NCBI RefSeq assembly: GCF_024298865.1
Contig: NZ_CP101161.1
Location: 1,757,227 to 1,821,226 of the forward strand
Direction: 5' to 3'
Source: Halorarius halobius
GTDB taxonomy: Archaea > Halobacteriota > Halobacteria > Halobacteriales > Haloarculaceae
DNA: 64,000 bases
The translations under genes and the position numbers were made by a program. Every line of letters begins with the position of its first letter. Positions within the stretch are counted from its first letter, which is position 1. The notes under the pieces were generated by a model. It saw nothing but the letters and a program-made list of their open reading frames with translations. It was not told the DNA's origin and did not search any database. Below, in pieces: positions 1 through 8,574 of the stretch.

Positions 1-1
1 C

Positions 2-697
2 GTCGAGTTGGCGGTGCGGCTGGTGGGCCGGACGTTCCCGGTGCTGTTTCTCACCGTCACGTTCCTCCTGTTCAACGGGAACGCGTGGGAGAGCACGAAC
101 AGCATGCCGCTCGTCCGGTATCTGGCGTTGCTCGCCTTCTTCCTGTGTACCACGCTGGCGTTCATGTACCGCGGCGTGGTCGCGGAGTTCGAGACGCGGT
201 CGAGTTTCGACTCGCCGGCCGAGATTCGAGAGCTGTGCGTCGATTCACCGGCGAGTCGACTCGCGTCGACGGTCGACGTCGACCCGGCCGAGGTTCCACC
301 GCTGACCGAAGCGGAGCGACTGAACGTGTTGCTGTTGGCGACGTACGGGTTTCTGGGATACGTGGTCGTGGTGACGCTCGTCATGCTCGTGTTCTTCGTC
401 CTCTTCGGACTGCTCATGCTCCCGACCGAGGTAGTCGCGGACCTCCTTGACTACCCGCCTGCTCCCGTGGTCACCGTCAGGCTCTTCGACGCGCCGGTCA
501 CGCTCACCCGGGAACTGGTGCGCGTCTCGGGGTTCTTCGCGGCGTTCTCGGGGCTCTACTTCACCGTCCACGCGGTCACCGACCAGACGTTCCGCAAGGA
601 ACTGGACGGCCACATCGCGACGCACGTGCGCAAGGCGCTCGCCGTGCGCGCGGTCTATCGTGCAGTCCAGGGTCGGAGCGAGGGCTCGGGGTCGTAG
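2..697 (+). CDS. Polytopic membrane protein, 5' end cut by window edge
   Basis: The 3' part of a membrane protein of unknown function. About five hydrophobic segments are visible, with a soluble loop (SPAEIRELCVDSP region) between the second and third. It aligns along its whole visible length with the C-terminal half of the protein at 22810-24033: shared blocks include RTFP, a FNxxAW motif, YRGV, PPLxxAER and LDxHIAxxVRxALAVRAVY. In that paralogue the residues VDLA precede the same block, and here VELA is encoded from base 2, so the reading frame continues upstream of the window and the apparent TTG start at base 8 is not the true start. Function unknown; no catalytic motif seen. Confidence 0.8.
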   Translation, partial: VELAVRLVGRTFPVLFLTVTFLLFNGNAWESTNSMPLVRYLALLAFFLCTTLAFMYRGVVAEFETRSSFDSPAEIRELCVDSPASRLASTVDVDPAEVPPLTEAERLNVLLLATYGFLGYVVVVTLVMLVFFVLFGLLMLPTEVVADLLDYPPAPVVTVRLFDAPVTLTRELVRVSGFFAAFSGLYFTVHAVTDQTFRKELDGHIATHVRKALAVRAVYRAVQGRSEGSGS

Positions 698-827
698 ACG
701 GCGACGCCGGTTCTCCCGGCCCGGTAGCTCTGCCCGAACGTGCGGGTCACCGCCTCGTCCCCGCGGCCGCTCGCGGCCCCCGTCCGTCGGGTGTCGCTCG
801 ACGACCGACCCGCCGGCCGCGGCCCTA

Positions 828-851
828 CGAACATGTTCGGGAATATTTATT
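828..851 (+). promoter_or_regulatory. Perfect 12-bp palindrome abutting a TATA element
   Basis: CGAACATGTTCG at 828-839 is a perfect palindrome directly followed by an AT-rich archaeal TATA-like stretch (842-851) and, further down, a Shine-Dalgarno-like GGTGA at 875-879 just before the ATG at 884. The palindrome overlaps where TFB would contact the BRE, so a bound dimer could block or assist initiation. Operator function is inference. Confidence 0.5.
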
Positions 852-883
852 CGCCTCGCGACCGAATACGTTCGGGTGAGACC

Positions 884-1537
884 ATGCCACGGGCGACACT
901 TCGACTGACGATTCCGGACGGCGTGTGGGTCGGCGACCTCTCGCGCCGGCACGCGTCGGCGCGGTTCCGCATCCTCGCGGCGCTGACCGGCGAGGAGTCG
1001 GGCGTCGGACTCGCGGAGGTGACCAGCGAGCGCCTGCCGGCCGTCGTGGAGGCGATGCGCGATGCCGACGACGTGACCGAACTGACGGTGCTCCAGCAGC
1101 GTGACACCACCGCCCTGGTGCAGTTCGAGACGACGATGCCTCTGTTGCTGTTGCCGGTCCGTGACTCCGGCATCCCGCTGGAGATGCCGTTCGACATCGA
1201 GGACGGCGAGGCGACGTGGGAACTCACCGCGCCACGGGAACGGCTGTCGGAACTCGGCCGGCAACTGGAGGCGTTCGGTATCCCGTTCACCGTCGAGTCG
1301 GTCCGCCAGCGGCCGGACGTCTCGTCGCTTCTGACCGAACGGCAGGAGGCGATGCTGGAGGCCGCCGTCGACCACGGCTACTACGACACGCCGCGAACCT
1401 GTAGCCTGACGGAACTGGCGGCCGACCAGGAGGTGGCGAAGTCGACGTGTAGCGAGATACTCCACCGCGCCGAAGGGAAGGTAATCAAGCGGTTTCTCGA
1501 CCAGCGGGAACAGGGGTCGGCGCTCCGCGACCGCTGA
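884..1537 (+). CDS. Bat-type helix-turn-helix transcriptional regulator
   Basis: A 217-aa cytoplasmic regulator. The C-terminal 55 residues (LTERQEAMLEAAVDHGYYD, then LTELAADQEVAKSTCSEIL) match the HTH_10 domain of bacterioopsin-activator (Bat) type regulators in order and spacing. The N-terminal ~150 residues are the beta-rich input domain seen in this family; no GAF or PAS domain is present. I chose the ATG at 884 because it follows a GGTGA ribosome-binding-like sequence and a TATA element, and the conserved region begins right after it; upstream in-frame codons cross the promoter. Target genes are unknown; the neighbouring halocyanin is a possible target. Confidence 0.8.
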   Translation: MPRATLRLTIPDGVWVGDLSRRHASARFRILAALTGEESGVGLAEVTSERLPAVVEAMRDADDVTELTVLQQRDTTALVQFETTMPLLLLPVRDSGIPLEMPFDIEDGEATWELTAPRERLSELGRQLEAFGIPFTVESVRQRPDVSSLLTERQEAMLEAAVDHGYYDTPRTCSLTELAADQEVAKSTCSEILHRAEGKVIKRFLDQREQGSALRDR

Positions 1538-1557
1538 CTATCTCACGAGGGCGCTCA

Positions 1558-2088
1558 CTACTCCACGACGACGGCGCCCTTCATCCCCATCGCCTTGTGG
1601 GGTTGACAGTAGTACCTGTGCGTGGCCGCCTCCGAGAACGTCCGCTCGAACGTCGCGCCTTCGTCGTCGTACATCTCGCTCTCGAAGCCCCCCTCGGAGG
1701 CGACGACGTTGTGACTGCTACCCTTCCCGGTCCACGTCCAGACCACCGTCGTCCCCGTCGAGACGCGCACCGCGGCGGGGCCGAAGCCGAACCCGCCGCC
1801 GTTGGCCTCCGTGCCGACCTCGACGGTCACCTCGCTTTGTCCCGTCGCGTCGACGACGCCGTCGTAGTTGCCCACGTCGTCGAACCAGCCGCCGAAGTCG
1901 GCCGCGCTGTCGCCCGATCCCTCGGTGGCCGTCGAACTGTCCGACGCCGTCGGCGTCGACTCCCCGCCGTCCTCGGGGTCGTCGCCCGTCGTTCCGCCGC
2001 CCGTACAGCCGGCGACGGCGCCCGCGACGACGAGCGCACCGGTGGTTCGAAGCATCGTCCGTCGGGTCGTGTGGCTGTCGTCCGTCAT
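1558..2088 (-). CDS. Halocyanin-like blue copper lipoprotein
   Basis: A 176-aa exported electron carrier. The N-terminus carries a Tat signal (TRRTMLRTTG, arginines 9-10) and a lipobox ending at Cys28, followed by a Ser/Thr/Asp-rich linker to about residue 60. The plastocyanin-like domain shows the type-1 copper ligands: His126 (SSHNVV), then Cys161, His164 and a methionine at 167 or 169 in YYCQPHKAMGMKG. In haloarchaea such proteins shuttle electrons to terminal oxidases at the outer membrane face. The start is the ATG giving the complete Tat signal; the frame stays open far upstream but without similarity. It lies just downstream of the polytopic membrane protein at 2175-3338, same strand. 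Confidence 0.88.
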   Translation of the reverse strand: MTDDSHTTRRTMLRTTGALVVAGAVAGCTGGGTTGDDPEDGGESTPTASDSSTATEGSGDSAADFGGWFDDVGNYDGVVDATGQSEVTVEVGTEANGGGFGFGPAAVRVSTGTTVVWTWTGKGSSHNVVASEGGFESEMYDDEGATFERTFSEAATHRYYCQPHKAMGMKGAVVVE

Positions 2089-2174
2089 CACCTCGACGTT
2101 GCCGCGAGAGGGACATACCGGTGGCTTCGGTTCCCGACCGGCGGGACAGCACCCGAACGTGTTCGCGGCGCGAC

Positions 2175-3338
2175 TCACACCGCCTGCCGGCCGTGCCGCT
2201 CGACGAACAGCGCGGCGAGCAGGCCGGCGTACGCGACGGCGCCGGCGAGCGTCACCGCGTCGCCGACGACCACGAGCGGCGGCGAGACGACGCTTCCGAC
2301 GGCGGCGACGAGCAGGCCGGCCGCCAGCGCGACGATGGACCCGAGCGCGGTTCGGTCGTCGACGCCGCGGTGGGTGCCCACCCCGGGCGGGTAGAACTGG
2401 TAGGCGGCGCCGACCACCGTCAGTCCGAGGAACCCGAGGAGGTTGAGCCGGTAGTGGGCCGCTATCAACCCTCCGGTGGGGCCGCTGACGGCGAACCAGA
2501 GGCCGAGCGCCACCCCGGCGGTCCCGCTCGCGGCCGCCGCCAGCAGAGCGTACCGGGCGACCCGCCGCCGGTCCGAGCGGACGACCAGCAGGACGACTGC
2601 GGCGGCGAACCCGATTACGGCGGCGGCCTCGAGCGCCGCCCCTGCGTGGAACAGCGGCCCCCCGCCGAAGCCGGCGGCGATGAGCGCCGGCCCGAGCGCG
2701 CCCGCCGGAAGCACGACCGCGACGAGCGCCCGCGGCGGGTGGCCGACGAGGAACCGCGGCAACAGCCGGAATCCGACGGCGAACACGAGCAGGGCGACGG
2801 TACCCGCCGCGAGCAGGTGGGTCCGCGCGGGCGCGGCGACGAGCGTCGGCAGGCCCGCCGCGGCCGCCAGCAGGTCGTAGCTCCCGGCCGCGAGATACGC
2901 CAACGCGACCGGGACGGCCGCGTTGGCGGCCCGGTCGACGCGGCGGCGGTCGGCGTTCGCCTCGCCCGTCCCCGTCTCCCGGCCGAGCGGATTGTCGCGG
3001 ACGGTCCACAGCAGGGCCGCGAGAAACACGGCGACGCCGGCCGTCCAGGCGGCCGCGCCGACGGCGGGGTAGCCCGCGGCCAGCAGGACCGTCCCGGTGA
3101 CCGACAGCGGCCACTGGACGCGCGGCGCGTCGGGGAGCGCCAGCGTCCGGTCGAAGTACGCCGGCACCAGCGCGTACGCCTTCCCGAACAGCGTGAGAAA
3201 CAGGAAGCCGTAGAGGCCGAGCGCGACGGCGGTCGACCGACCCGCGCCCAGCAGGTCGGCGGCCCGCCACGCGACGAACAGCGCCGCGCCCGTCAGGACG
3301 AACCGGCGCGACGACCGCGACACACGCTCGGCGACCAT
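2175..3338 (-). CDS. Polytopic membrane protein, heme-copper-oxidase/NnrS-like character
   Basis: A 387-aa protein made almost entirely of hydrophobic helices (about 11-12), rich in Ala, Leu and Val. Histidines occur near helix ends in contexts such as RTHLLAAG, followed by GFRLLPRFL, and AHYRLNLLGFLGL, followed by YQFYPPG. These recall the H-x-G-x-P layout of NnrS and oxidase subunit I-like proteins, but I see no full signature, so the assignment is only suggestive. It is followed after 86 nt by the halocyanin-like gene, which fits a role in membrane electron transfer. The start ATG at 3338 begins the first soluble-to-membrane transition; longer in-frame starts upstream lack hydrophobic or conserved sequence. 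Confidence 0.6.
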   Translation of the reverse strand: MVAERVSRSSRRFVLTGAALFVAWRAADLLGAGRSTAVALGLYGFLFLTLFGKAYALVPAYFDRTLALPDAPRVQWPLSVTGTVLLAAGYPAVGAAAWTAGVAVFLAALLWTVRDNPLGRETGTGEANADRRRVDRAANAAVPVALAYLAAGSYDLLAAAAGLPTLVAAPARTHLLAAGTVALLVFAVGFRLLPRFLVGHPPRALVAVVLPAGALGPALIAAGFGGGPLFHAGAALEAAAVIGFAAAVVLLVVRSDRRRVARYALLAAAASGTAGVALGLWFAVSGPTGGLIAAHYRLNLLGFLGLTVVGAAYQFYPPGVGTHRGVDDRTALGSIVALAAGLLVAAVGSVVSPPLVVVGDAVTLAGAVAYAGLLAALFVERHGRQAV

Positions 3339-3701
3339 GTGCGTGGCCCACGGCCCAGTCACTTGAGTCCCGGCCCCGACGTGTTCGGCCGCGCCGAACC
3401 CCTCCCGTCGAGTAGCTCCGTCCGGGGGCGTGGCCGGACGACGTGATTCGGCTCGGCGAGCGCCGGTGGAACGCGACGTTCCAGCGGTGACGGCTCGGGT
3501 GTGGTCTCGTCGCGAGAGGCACCGGGGCCCCGTTTCCGGTAGTGGACGAAGCGGCTCTGTCGAGGCCGGTCCGACGCTCCCGTCCCAGATTCGACTCGCG
3601 GCTTCCGGGGCATATCTGCTTATGAATTCAATCTGTATTGGGGAGAGTGCGTTGGATTCGTAACCACAATCGACGTGAACGAGTCGAACGTATATGTCAA
3701 C
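3339..3701. other. Intergenic region between divergent copper-block genes
   Basis: A 360-nt gap between the minus-strand membrane protein and the plus-strand SHOCT gene. The left two thirds are GC-rich with no convincing gene. The right third (about 3610-3700) is AT-richer and holds the presumed promoter of the SHOCT-copB operon, including a TTATGAATTC stretch near 3619. A GTG at 3675 would add nine residues to the SHOCT protein. Confidence 0.5.
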
Positions 3702-4076
3702 ATGGACCAAATACTCGGCCAGCGAACCGGGACACTGTTCGTCGCTACGGCAGTCCTGCTCGTCGCGTTCGGTATCGCCGTCACCGGCCCTGTCGCCGCT
3801 CACACCGGCGACGACGGCTTCCACCATCACGACGGCTGGATGGGGTCGCACGGCTGGGCTGGCGGTGGGACTGTCGGGGCCCTGTGGATGACGCTCTGGA
3901 CGCTCGTCCTCGTCGGCGTCCCGCTCGGTCTCGGCTACCTGCTGTTCGCCCGGCGTGGTTCCGGCGGGGAGACGACCGACGACGCGCTGACCACGCTGCG
4001 GCGGCGCTACGCCGAGGGAGCAATCGACGAAGAGGAGTTCGACGCGCGCCGCCGGAAACTACAGGGCGGTGAGTGA
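3702..4076 (+). CDS. Small membrane protein with C-terminal SHOCT domain
   Basis: A 124-aa protein. Residues about 10-35 form a signal or anchor helix; then comes a His/Gly/Trp-rich external segment (FHHHDGWMGSHGW) that could bind metal, then a second helix (about 62-82). The C-terminal 30 residues (LRRRYAEGAIDEEEFDARRRKL) match the SHOCT motif, a short oligomerisation or binding module. It precedes the copB gene by 3 nt on the same strand, so the two are surely cotranscribed. The histidine-rich loop beside a copper ATPase suggests a role in copper sensing or delivery, which is inference. ATG 3702 is preferred; GTG 3675 is possible. Confidence 0.72.
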   Translation: MDQILGQRTGTLFVATAVLLVAFGIAVTGPVAAHTGDDGFHHHDGWMGSHGWAGGGTVGALWMTLWTLVLVGVPLGLGYLLFARRGSGGETTDDALTTLRRRYAEGAIDEEEFDARRRKLQGGE

Positions 4077-4079
4077 CTC

Positions 4080-6293
4080 GTGGCCGACCCTCACAACTCG
4101 AACGGAACTGACGACGACTACGGCCGCGACTCGGCCCCGGAAGCGAGAACGGACCGGCACGTCGAGGACGACGACGGACACGACGAGCACGGCGGTGGCC
4201 ACGGCGACCACGATGGCGGCGATGACCACGGCGGGATGCACGCGGGTCACGAGCAGATGTTCCGCCGTCGGTTCTTCGTCTCGACGCTCCTCTCTGTCCC
4301 CGTTCTCCTCTACAGTGAAACGCTCCAGTCGTGGCTGGGCTTTTCGGTCCCGACGTTTCCCGGTAGCGAGTTGATAACTCCCGTCTTCGCCGTCGTCGTC
4401 TTCGCCTACGGCGGCGTTCCGTTCCTGCGGATGGCCGCCCCGGAACTGCGGGACGGAGAACCGGGGATGATGACGCTCATCTCGATGGCAATTTCGGTCG
4501 CGTTCGTCTACAGCCTCGCGAGCGTCGTCTTCCCCACGTCCTCGGCCTTCTTCTGGGAACTGGTGACGCTCATCGACATCATGTTGCTGGGCCACTGGAT
4601 AGAGATGCGGTCGGTCCGGCGGGCCTCCAGCGCACTCGACGAACTGGCGAAACTCATGCCTGACACCGCCGAGCGCATCACCGACGGTGGCAGCGCGGGA
4701 CAGAGTCCCGCGGGCAACCGGACACAGTCCGGTGACACCGAGGAAGTGCCGGTCGGCGACCTCTCGGAGGGTGACCTCGTGCTCGTGCGGCCGGGCGCGA
4801 GCGTGCCGGCGGACGGCGTCGTCGAGGACGGCGACTCCGACGTGAACGAGGCGATGATTACGGGCGAGTCGAAACCGGTTTCGAAGGAGCCGGGCGACGA
4901 CGTCATCGGTGGCACGGTCAACGGCGACGGGAGCCTCCGCGTTCGCATCGACGCGACCGGCGACGAGACGACGCTGGCGGGCATCATGCGACTGGTCGAG
5001 GAAGCCCAGTCGAGCAAGTCCAGAACGCAGGTGTTGGCCGACCGAGCGGCAGGGTGGCTGTTCTACGTCGCCGTCGGGGCGGCCGTCGTGACCGCCGTCG
5101 CGTGGACGGTGGCGACCACCTTCGACGCCACGGTCATCGAGCGCGTGGTGACGGTGCTGGTCATCGCCTGCCCGCACGCGCTCGGCCTCGCCATCCCGCT
5201 CGTGGTCGCTATCAACACCTCGCTGGCGGCCCGCAACGGGATACTCGTCCGGGACCGCATCGCCATGGAACAGGCCCGCGAGCTGGATACCATCATCTTC
5301 GACAAGACGGGGACGCTCACCGAGGGCGAACACGGCGTCGTGGGCATGGAGACGGTCGCGGGCGTCGACCACGAGGAGGCGCTCGCGCTCGCGGCGGCCG
5401 TCGAGGCGGACTCCGAACACATGATCGCCCGCGCCGTCCGCGAAGCGGCCAGCGAACGCGGCGTGACCGTGCCCGACGCAGACGGGTTCGAGGCGATGAA
5501 AGGCCGCGGCGTCAGGGCGACCGTCGACGGTCAGGAGGTGTACGTCGGCGGACCGAACATGCTGGAGCACCTGGATAGCGAGGTGCCCGACCCGCTCGCG
5601 TCGTTCGCCGAGGAAGCCGGCGAGAGCGCCCGGACCGTCGTCTACCTCGTTCGAGACGGAGAGCTCATCGCGGCCGTCGCCATGGCGGACGTCGTCCGCG
5701 AAGAGAGCTACCGCGTCGTCGAGGCCCTGCACGACGTCGGCATCGAGGTGGCGATGCTGACCGGGGATTCCGAGGAGGTGGCACACGCCGTGGCCGAGGA
5801 ACTGGGTATCGACACGGTCTTCGCGGAGGTGCTACCCGAGGACAAGGACTCGAAAGTGCAGGAACTGCAGGACGAGGGCAAGCTCGTCGGCATGGTCGGC
5901 GACGGCGTCAACGACGCGCCCGCGCTGACGAGAGCGGACGTGGGCATCGCCATCGGGAGCGGAACCGACGTGGCCGTCCAGTCCGCGGACGTCATCCTCG
6001 TCCAGAACAACCCGATGGACGTGGTCCGACTGGTGAAGCTCAGCGCGGCCAGCTATCGGAAGATGCAGGAAAACATCGTCTGGGCCGCGGGCTACAACGT
6101 CTTCGCCATCCCCCTGGCGGCCGGTGTGCTCGCACCTGTCGGCATCCTGTTGTCGCCGGCGGTGGGGGCCCTGCTGATGTCCCTGAGTACGGTCATCGTC
6201 GCCATCAACGCACAACTGCTGCGCCGGGTGGACCTCTCTCTACCGAACGTTCCGGGAATGCCAGCGTCCGGCGGGGCACGGCCAGCAGACTAA
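4080..6293 (+). CDS. copB: CopB-type copper-exporting P-type ATPase
   Basis: A 737-aa P1B-type ATPase that would pump copper out of the cytoplasm. The N-terminus (residues 15-60) is very rich in His, Asp and Gly, as in CopB-type pumps, and there is no CxxC metal-binding domain. Visible motifs: TGES at about 261-264, the metal-binding CPH at 364-366 in the sixth helix (CPH rather than CPC marks the CopB/P1B-3 group), phosphorylation motif DKTGT at 408, and GDGVND around Asp608. In the nucleotide domain the usual SEHP reads SEHM. Translation starts at GTG 4080, 3 nt after the SHOCT gene, so both form one operon. Confidence 0.93.
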   Translation: MADPHNSNGTDDDYGRDSAPEARTDRHVEDDDGHDEHGGGHGDHDGGDDHGGMHAGHEQMFRRRFFVSTLLSVPVLLYSETLQSWLGFSVPTFPGSELITPVFAVVVFAYGGVPFLRMAAPELRDGEPGMMTLISMAISVAFVYSLASVVFPTSSAFFWELVTLIDIMLLGHWIEMRSVRRASSALDELAKLMPDTAERITDGGSAGQSPAGNRTQSGDTEEVPVGDLSEGDLVLVRPGASVPADGVVEDGDSDVNEAMITGESKPVSKEPGDDVIGGTVNGDGSLRVRIDATGDETTLAGIMRLVEEAQSSKSRTQVLADRAAGWLFYVAVGAAVVTAVAWTVATTFDATVIERVVTVLVIACPHALGLAIPLVVAINTSLAARNGILVRDRIAMEQARELDTIIFDKTGTLTEGEHGVVGMETVAGVDHEEALALAAAVEADSEHMIARAVREAASERGVTVPDADGFEAMKGRGVRATVDGQEVYVGGPNMLEHLDSEVPDPLASFAEEAGESARTVVYLVRDGELIAAVAMADVVREESYRVVEALHDVGIEVAMLTGDSEEVAHAVAEELGIDTVFAEVLPEDKDSKVQELQDEGKLVGMVGDGVNDAPALTRADVGIAIGSGTDVAVQSADVILVQNNPMDVVRLVKLSAASYRKMQENIVWAAGYNVFAIPLAAGVLAPVGILLSPAVGALLMSLSTVIVAINAQLLRRVDLSLPNVPGMPASGGARPAD

Positions 6294-6444
6294 CCGACGC
6301 CGAATCTCTGTCAGTAGGACTGCCGTTCGTCCGCGAGAAGTCGGAGAGGGAGTCGGTTCGAACGCCTCGTCACCGGAGGCCAACGGGCTGACTACTCCTC
6401 GTCGGAATGTGGTCGACGGCGGTGGTGATCTACCTTCCACCGGC

Positions 6445-7092
6445 CTACTTCCTCCGTCGCAGTGGCTCCTGGTCGGAGATGCTGGTCACAGTTCCGTTCG
6501 CGAGGTCGACCTCGATAGCGTACTTCAGGTCGGAGCTGTCGGGCCGGGTGACGAAGACGACGGCCCGGTCGTCGACGTAGGTGGAGCTGTCGTTCCGGTG
6601 TACCACCACTCCGTTATCGGTCTCGGTCACGCTCGTCTCGACGCGCCCGACGTCCGTCTGTGTCGAGTTGTCGAACCTGACGTCGTCGAGTTGCATCGTG
6701 ACCGGCTGATGAACCGGCCCGACGGTGAGCGTGTAGCCGTCCAAAGCGTCCAATCGCCGTGTGATGGAGTCGTTGGCGCGTGCGATTTCGACCGCGCGTT
6801 CGCGTTCCACCGCCGTCAACGGGCGGTCGGTCTCCGTATCGACGCGGAACGTTCCGCCGTCCGTGCGTCGAATCCGAACCGTCCTGATATGGGAGGCGTC
6901 GTCGACGAGCGTTACGTTCCCGTCGTCGTCGCTGAACGTCACGTTCCCGTCGGCCACGACGAATCTCGCGCTGGGGTCGCCGTCGGTCAGGGGGGAGGTC
7001 GTCGAAAGCGCGGTTCCGACGCCCGCGAGGACGACGCCGACGACAGCGAGGCACGCGAGAACGACGAGACGGGACCGAATCTTGCTGGGCAT
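6445..7092 (-). CDS. Exported PepSY-like protein, partner of the adjacent regulator
   Basis: A 215-aa protein with an N-terminal hydrophobic signal or anchor (about residues 9-30) and a soluble beta-rich domain outside the membrane. Near the middle is a helix (LTAVERERAVEIARAND) and at the end a strand pattern ending in VDLANGTVTSIS. The protein at 7990-8574 shows the same order: a helix beginning LEPSDVDDARTLAWEN and a strand ending VNLDAGSVSSVD. This helix-strand layout resembles PepSY-type domains, but I do not assign a family firmly. It is divergent from the membrane-anchored regulator at 7247, with shared palindromic sites between them. Function unknown. Confidence 0.7.
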   Translation of the reverse strand: MPSKIRSRLVVLACLAVVGVVLAGVGTALSTTSPLTDGDPSARFVVADGNVTFSDDDGNVTLVDDASHIRTVRIRRTDGGTFRVDTETDRPLTAVERERAVEIARANDSITRRLDALDGYTLTVGPVHQPVTMQLDDVRFDNSTQTDVGRVETSVTETDNGVVVHRNDSSTYVDDRAVVFVTRPDSSDLKYAIEVDLANGTVTSISDQEPLRRRK

Positions 7093-7132
7093 ATGTATGA
7101 TGTTTGGTGGAAGGCTGTATCAAATTCGGGAT

Positions 7133-7177
7133 GAAACGCATTTGGAAGACGTTTGAAACTCGTTTCATGCGCGTTTC
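7133..7177. promoter_or_regulatory. Cluster of GAAAC/GTTTC operator-like sites
   Basis: Between the divergent genes starting at 7092 and 7247 lie GAAACGCATTTG (7133-7144, partial), GAAACTCGTTTC (7155-7166, both arms intact) and a further GCGCGTTTC half-site (7169-7177). A perfect copy, GAAACGCGTTTC, recurs at 7840-7851 before the third gene of the module. The regular placement points to an operator for the winged-helix protein encoded between them; binding is inferred, not shown. Confidence 0.6.
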
Positions 7178-7217
7178 AGGCCGTCTGTGTGGCTATTTTG
7201 GATTTGAAATGGCAAGC

Positions 7218-7223
7218 ATTATA
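7218..7223 (+). promoter_or_regulatory. TATA element for the 7247 regulator gene
   Basis: ATTATA centred about 26 nt upstream of the ATG at 7247, the spacing expected for a leaderless haloarchaeal transcript. The GAAAC/GTTTC sites lie 40-90 nt further upstream. Confidence 0.55.
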
Positions 7224-7246
7224 CGCCGGTATTAAATGTTTATACT

Positions 7247-7813
7247 ATGGACATTCGTGCCCTCCAGAACGTCCATGCCATCGCTGCGGCGGTGTTCGTC
7301 GCCGCGGTTTTGGTTCTCGCTGTCCAGCTAATCACGCCGTCCCCGATCGTGGTCTCCGTCGGCGGCGACGGGACACAGGCGACACCGGTGGGCCATTACT
7401 TCACGTACCGTGACGTCGCCGTCGCCGTCGTCGCGGCTGGCGCGTGTGGGGTGAGTGGGACCTACCTCCTGGTTCACGACCGCGCTCACCGCACGACGCG
7501 ACCGGTGACCGGCGGCTCGCCGGGACGGACGAACGGTGGGGCCGTGGGGGTGAACGGCGGTGGAACTTCGCACCAGGAGCCGCGGGAAGACCGCCACGAG
7601 CAGTGGGAGGAGACCGTCGCGCGGTTACGGAACAACGAGGAGACCATCTACGCCACGCTGGTCGACGCCGACGGAGAACTCGCCCAGCGTGAGCTCGTCG
7701 AACGGACCGACCTCTCGAAGGCGACGGTCAGCCGAACGCTGGACAAACTCGAGAACCGCGATCTCCTCGAGCGTCGACGCACCGGACTCGGCAACACTAT
7801 CTACCTTCTGTGA
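7247..7813 (+). CDS. Membrane-anchored winged-helix transcriptional regulator
   Basis: A 188-aa protein with two N-terminal transmembrane helices (about residues 10-30 and 50-75), a Gly/Asn/Thr-rich linker to residue 115, and a C-terminal winged-helix domain (RLRNNEETIYATLVDADGEL, recognition helix LSKATVSRTLDKLENRDLL, then a wing with RRRTGLGNTIYLL) of the MarR/IclR-like type. The layout suggests a one-component regulator that senses something at the membrane and binds DNA nearby. It lies between two related exported proteins and its flanking intergenic regions hold GAAAC-N2-GTTTC palindromes, so autoregulation and control of both neighbours is likely. The ligand is unknown; the adjacent copper pump makes metal or envelope stress a fair guess. 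Confidence 0.78.
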   Translation: MDIRALQNVHAIAAAVFVAAVLVLAVQLITPSPIVVSVGGDGTQATPVGHYFTYRDVAVAVVAAGACGVSGTYLLVHDRAHRTTRPVTGGSPGRTNGGAVGVNGGGTSHQEPREDRHEQWEETVARLRNNEETIYATLVDADGELAQRELVERTDLSKATVSRTLDKLENRDLLERRRTGLGNTIYLL

Positions 7814-7839
7814 CCCCACCGAGTGGAGAACGTCGCCGT

Positions 7840-7851
7840 GAAACGCGTTTC
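7840..7851. promoter_or_regulatory. Perfect GAAACGCGTTTC palindrome
   Basis: A perfect 12-bp palindrome 27 nt after the regulator stop codon and 139 nt before the exported protein gene at 7990. It has the same arms as the site at 7155-7166. Probable operator of the membrane-anchored winged-helix protein, by location only. Confidence 0.55.
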
Positions 7852-7989
7852 CAACGGCTCTCGCTCTCGTTTTCAATCAATGCCTATGAGGGCTTTCACA
7901 CAAGTAGCGAGTGAGGCGAGTCGGGGCGGCTGGTCCCCGAACTGACCCACCGCAGTGTGTCCCCCCGGTTCGCCGTTGATCGAGGAACT

Positions 7990-8574
7990 ATGCGATACAC
8001 CGCACTCACACTCACGGTCGCAGTGCTGCTCGCCGCTGGCGGCGCCGGTGCTGCTACCGTGTCGATGACCACGAGTCCGCAGGGCGCGCTTGCCGCCCAG
8101 ACGCCTGCGGAGACGGCATCGCCCGCGAACTACACCACCGAGGTAATCGACCCCAACGACCGACTGGAGCCGAGCGACGTCGACGACGCGCGGACGCTCG
8201 CGTGGGAGAACCGGACGGTGCGACACCACGTCGACGCCGCTGACTCTCCCCACTTCCACATCGAGGCACTCGACGGCGACCTCCAGGTCTACGTCGCGCG
8301 AAACGAGACGGCACCCCCGCGTGTCGTCGCGACGGTAAATCTCGACGCCGGATCGGTGTCTTCTGTCGACCCGCTGGGTAACGTCCGAACGGCTGGTGAG
8401 GAGACGACGGTGACTCTGACCTCACAGCGCTCTTCGACCGTCGACGACGGGACCGGTGTGTTCCGGTTCGACGTCGCGTCCGACGAGCGAGTGCTCACCG
8501 CTGACGACTCGATTTCGCGTCACGTCTCTCCCCAGAACCGAACGGTCGTGGAGGACAGCGGGAACGGGACGTAA
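7990..8574 (+). CDS. Exported PepSY-like protein, second copy
   Basis: A 194-aa secreted protein with a clean signal peptide (MRYTALTLTVAVLLAAGGAGA, cleavage near residue 22-35). The middle region shares with the product of 6445-7092 a helix (DVDDARTLAWENRTV) followed by strands ending in VNLDAGSVSSVDP. The C-terminal 60 residues (Thr/Ser-rich, VFRFDVASDERVL) have no counterpart in the other copy. Several NxT/NxS sequons would allow N-glycosylation outside the cell. The ATG at 7990 is chosen because it opens the signal peptide. Function unknown; probably in the regulon of the winged-helix gene upstream. Confidence 0.7.
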   Translation: MRYTALTLTVAVLLAAGGAGAATVSMTTSPQGALAAQTPAETASPANYTTEVIDPNDRLEPSDVDDARTLAWENRTVRHHVDAADSPHFHIEALDGDLQVYVARNETAPPRVVATVNLDAGSVSSVDPLGNVRTAGEETTVTLTSQRSSTVDDGTGVFRFDVASDERVLTADDSISRHVSPQNRTVVEDSGNGT

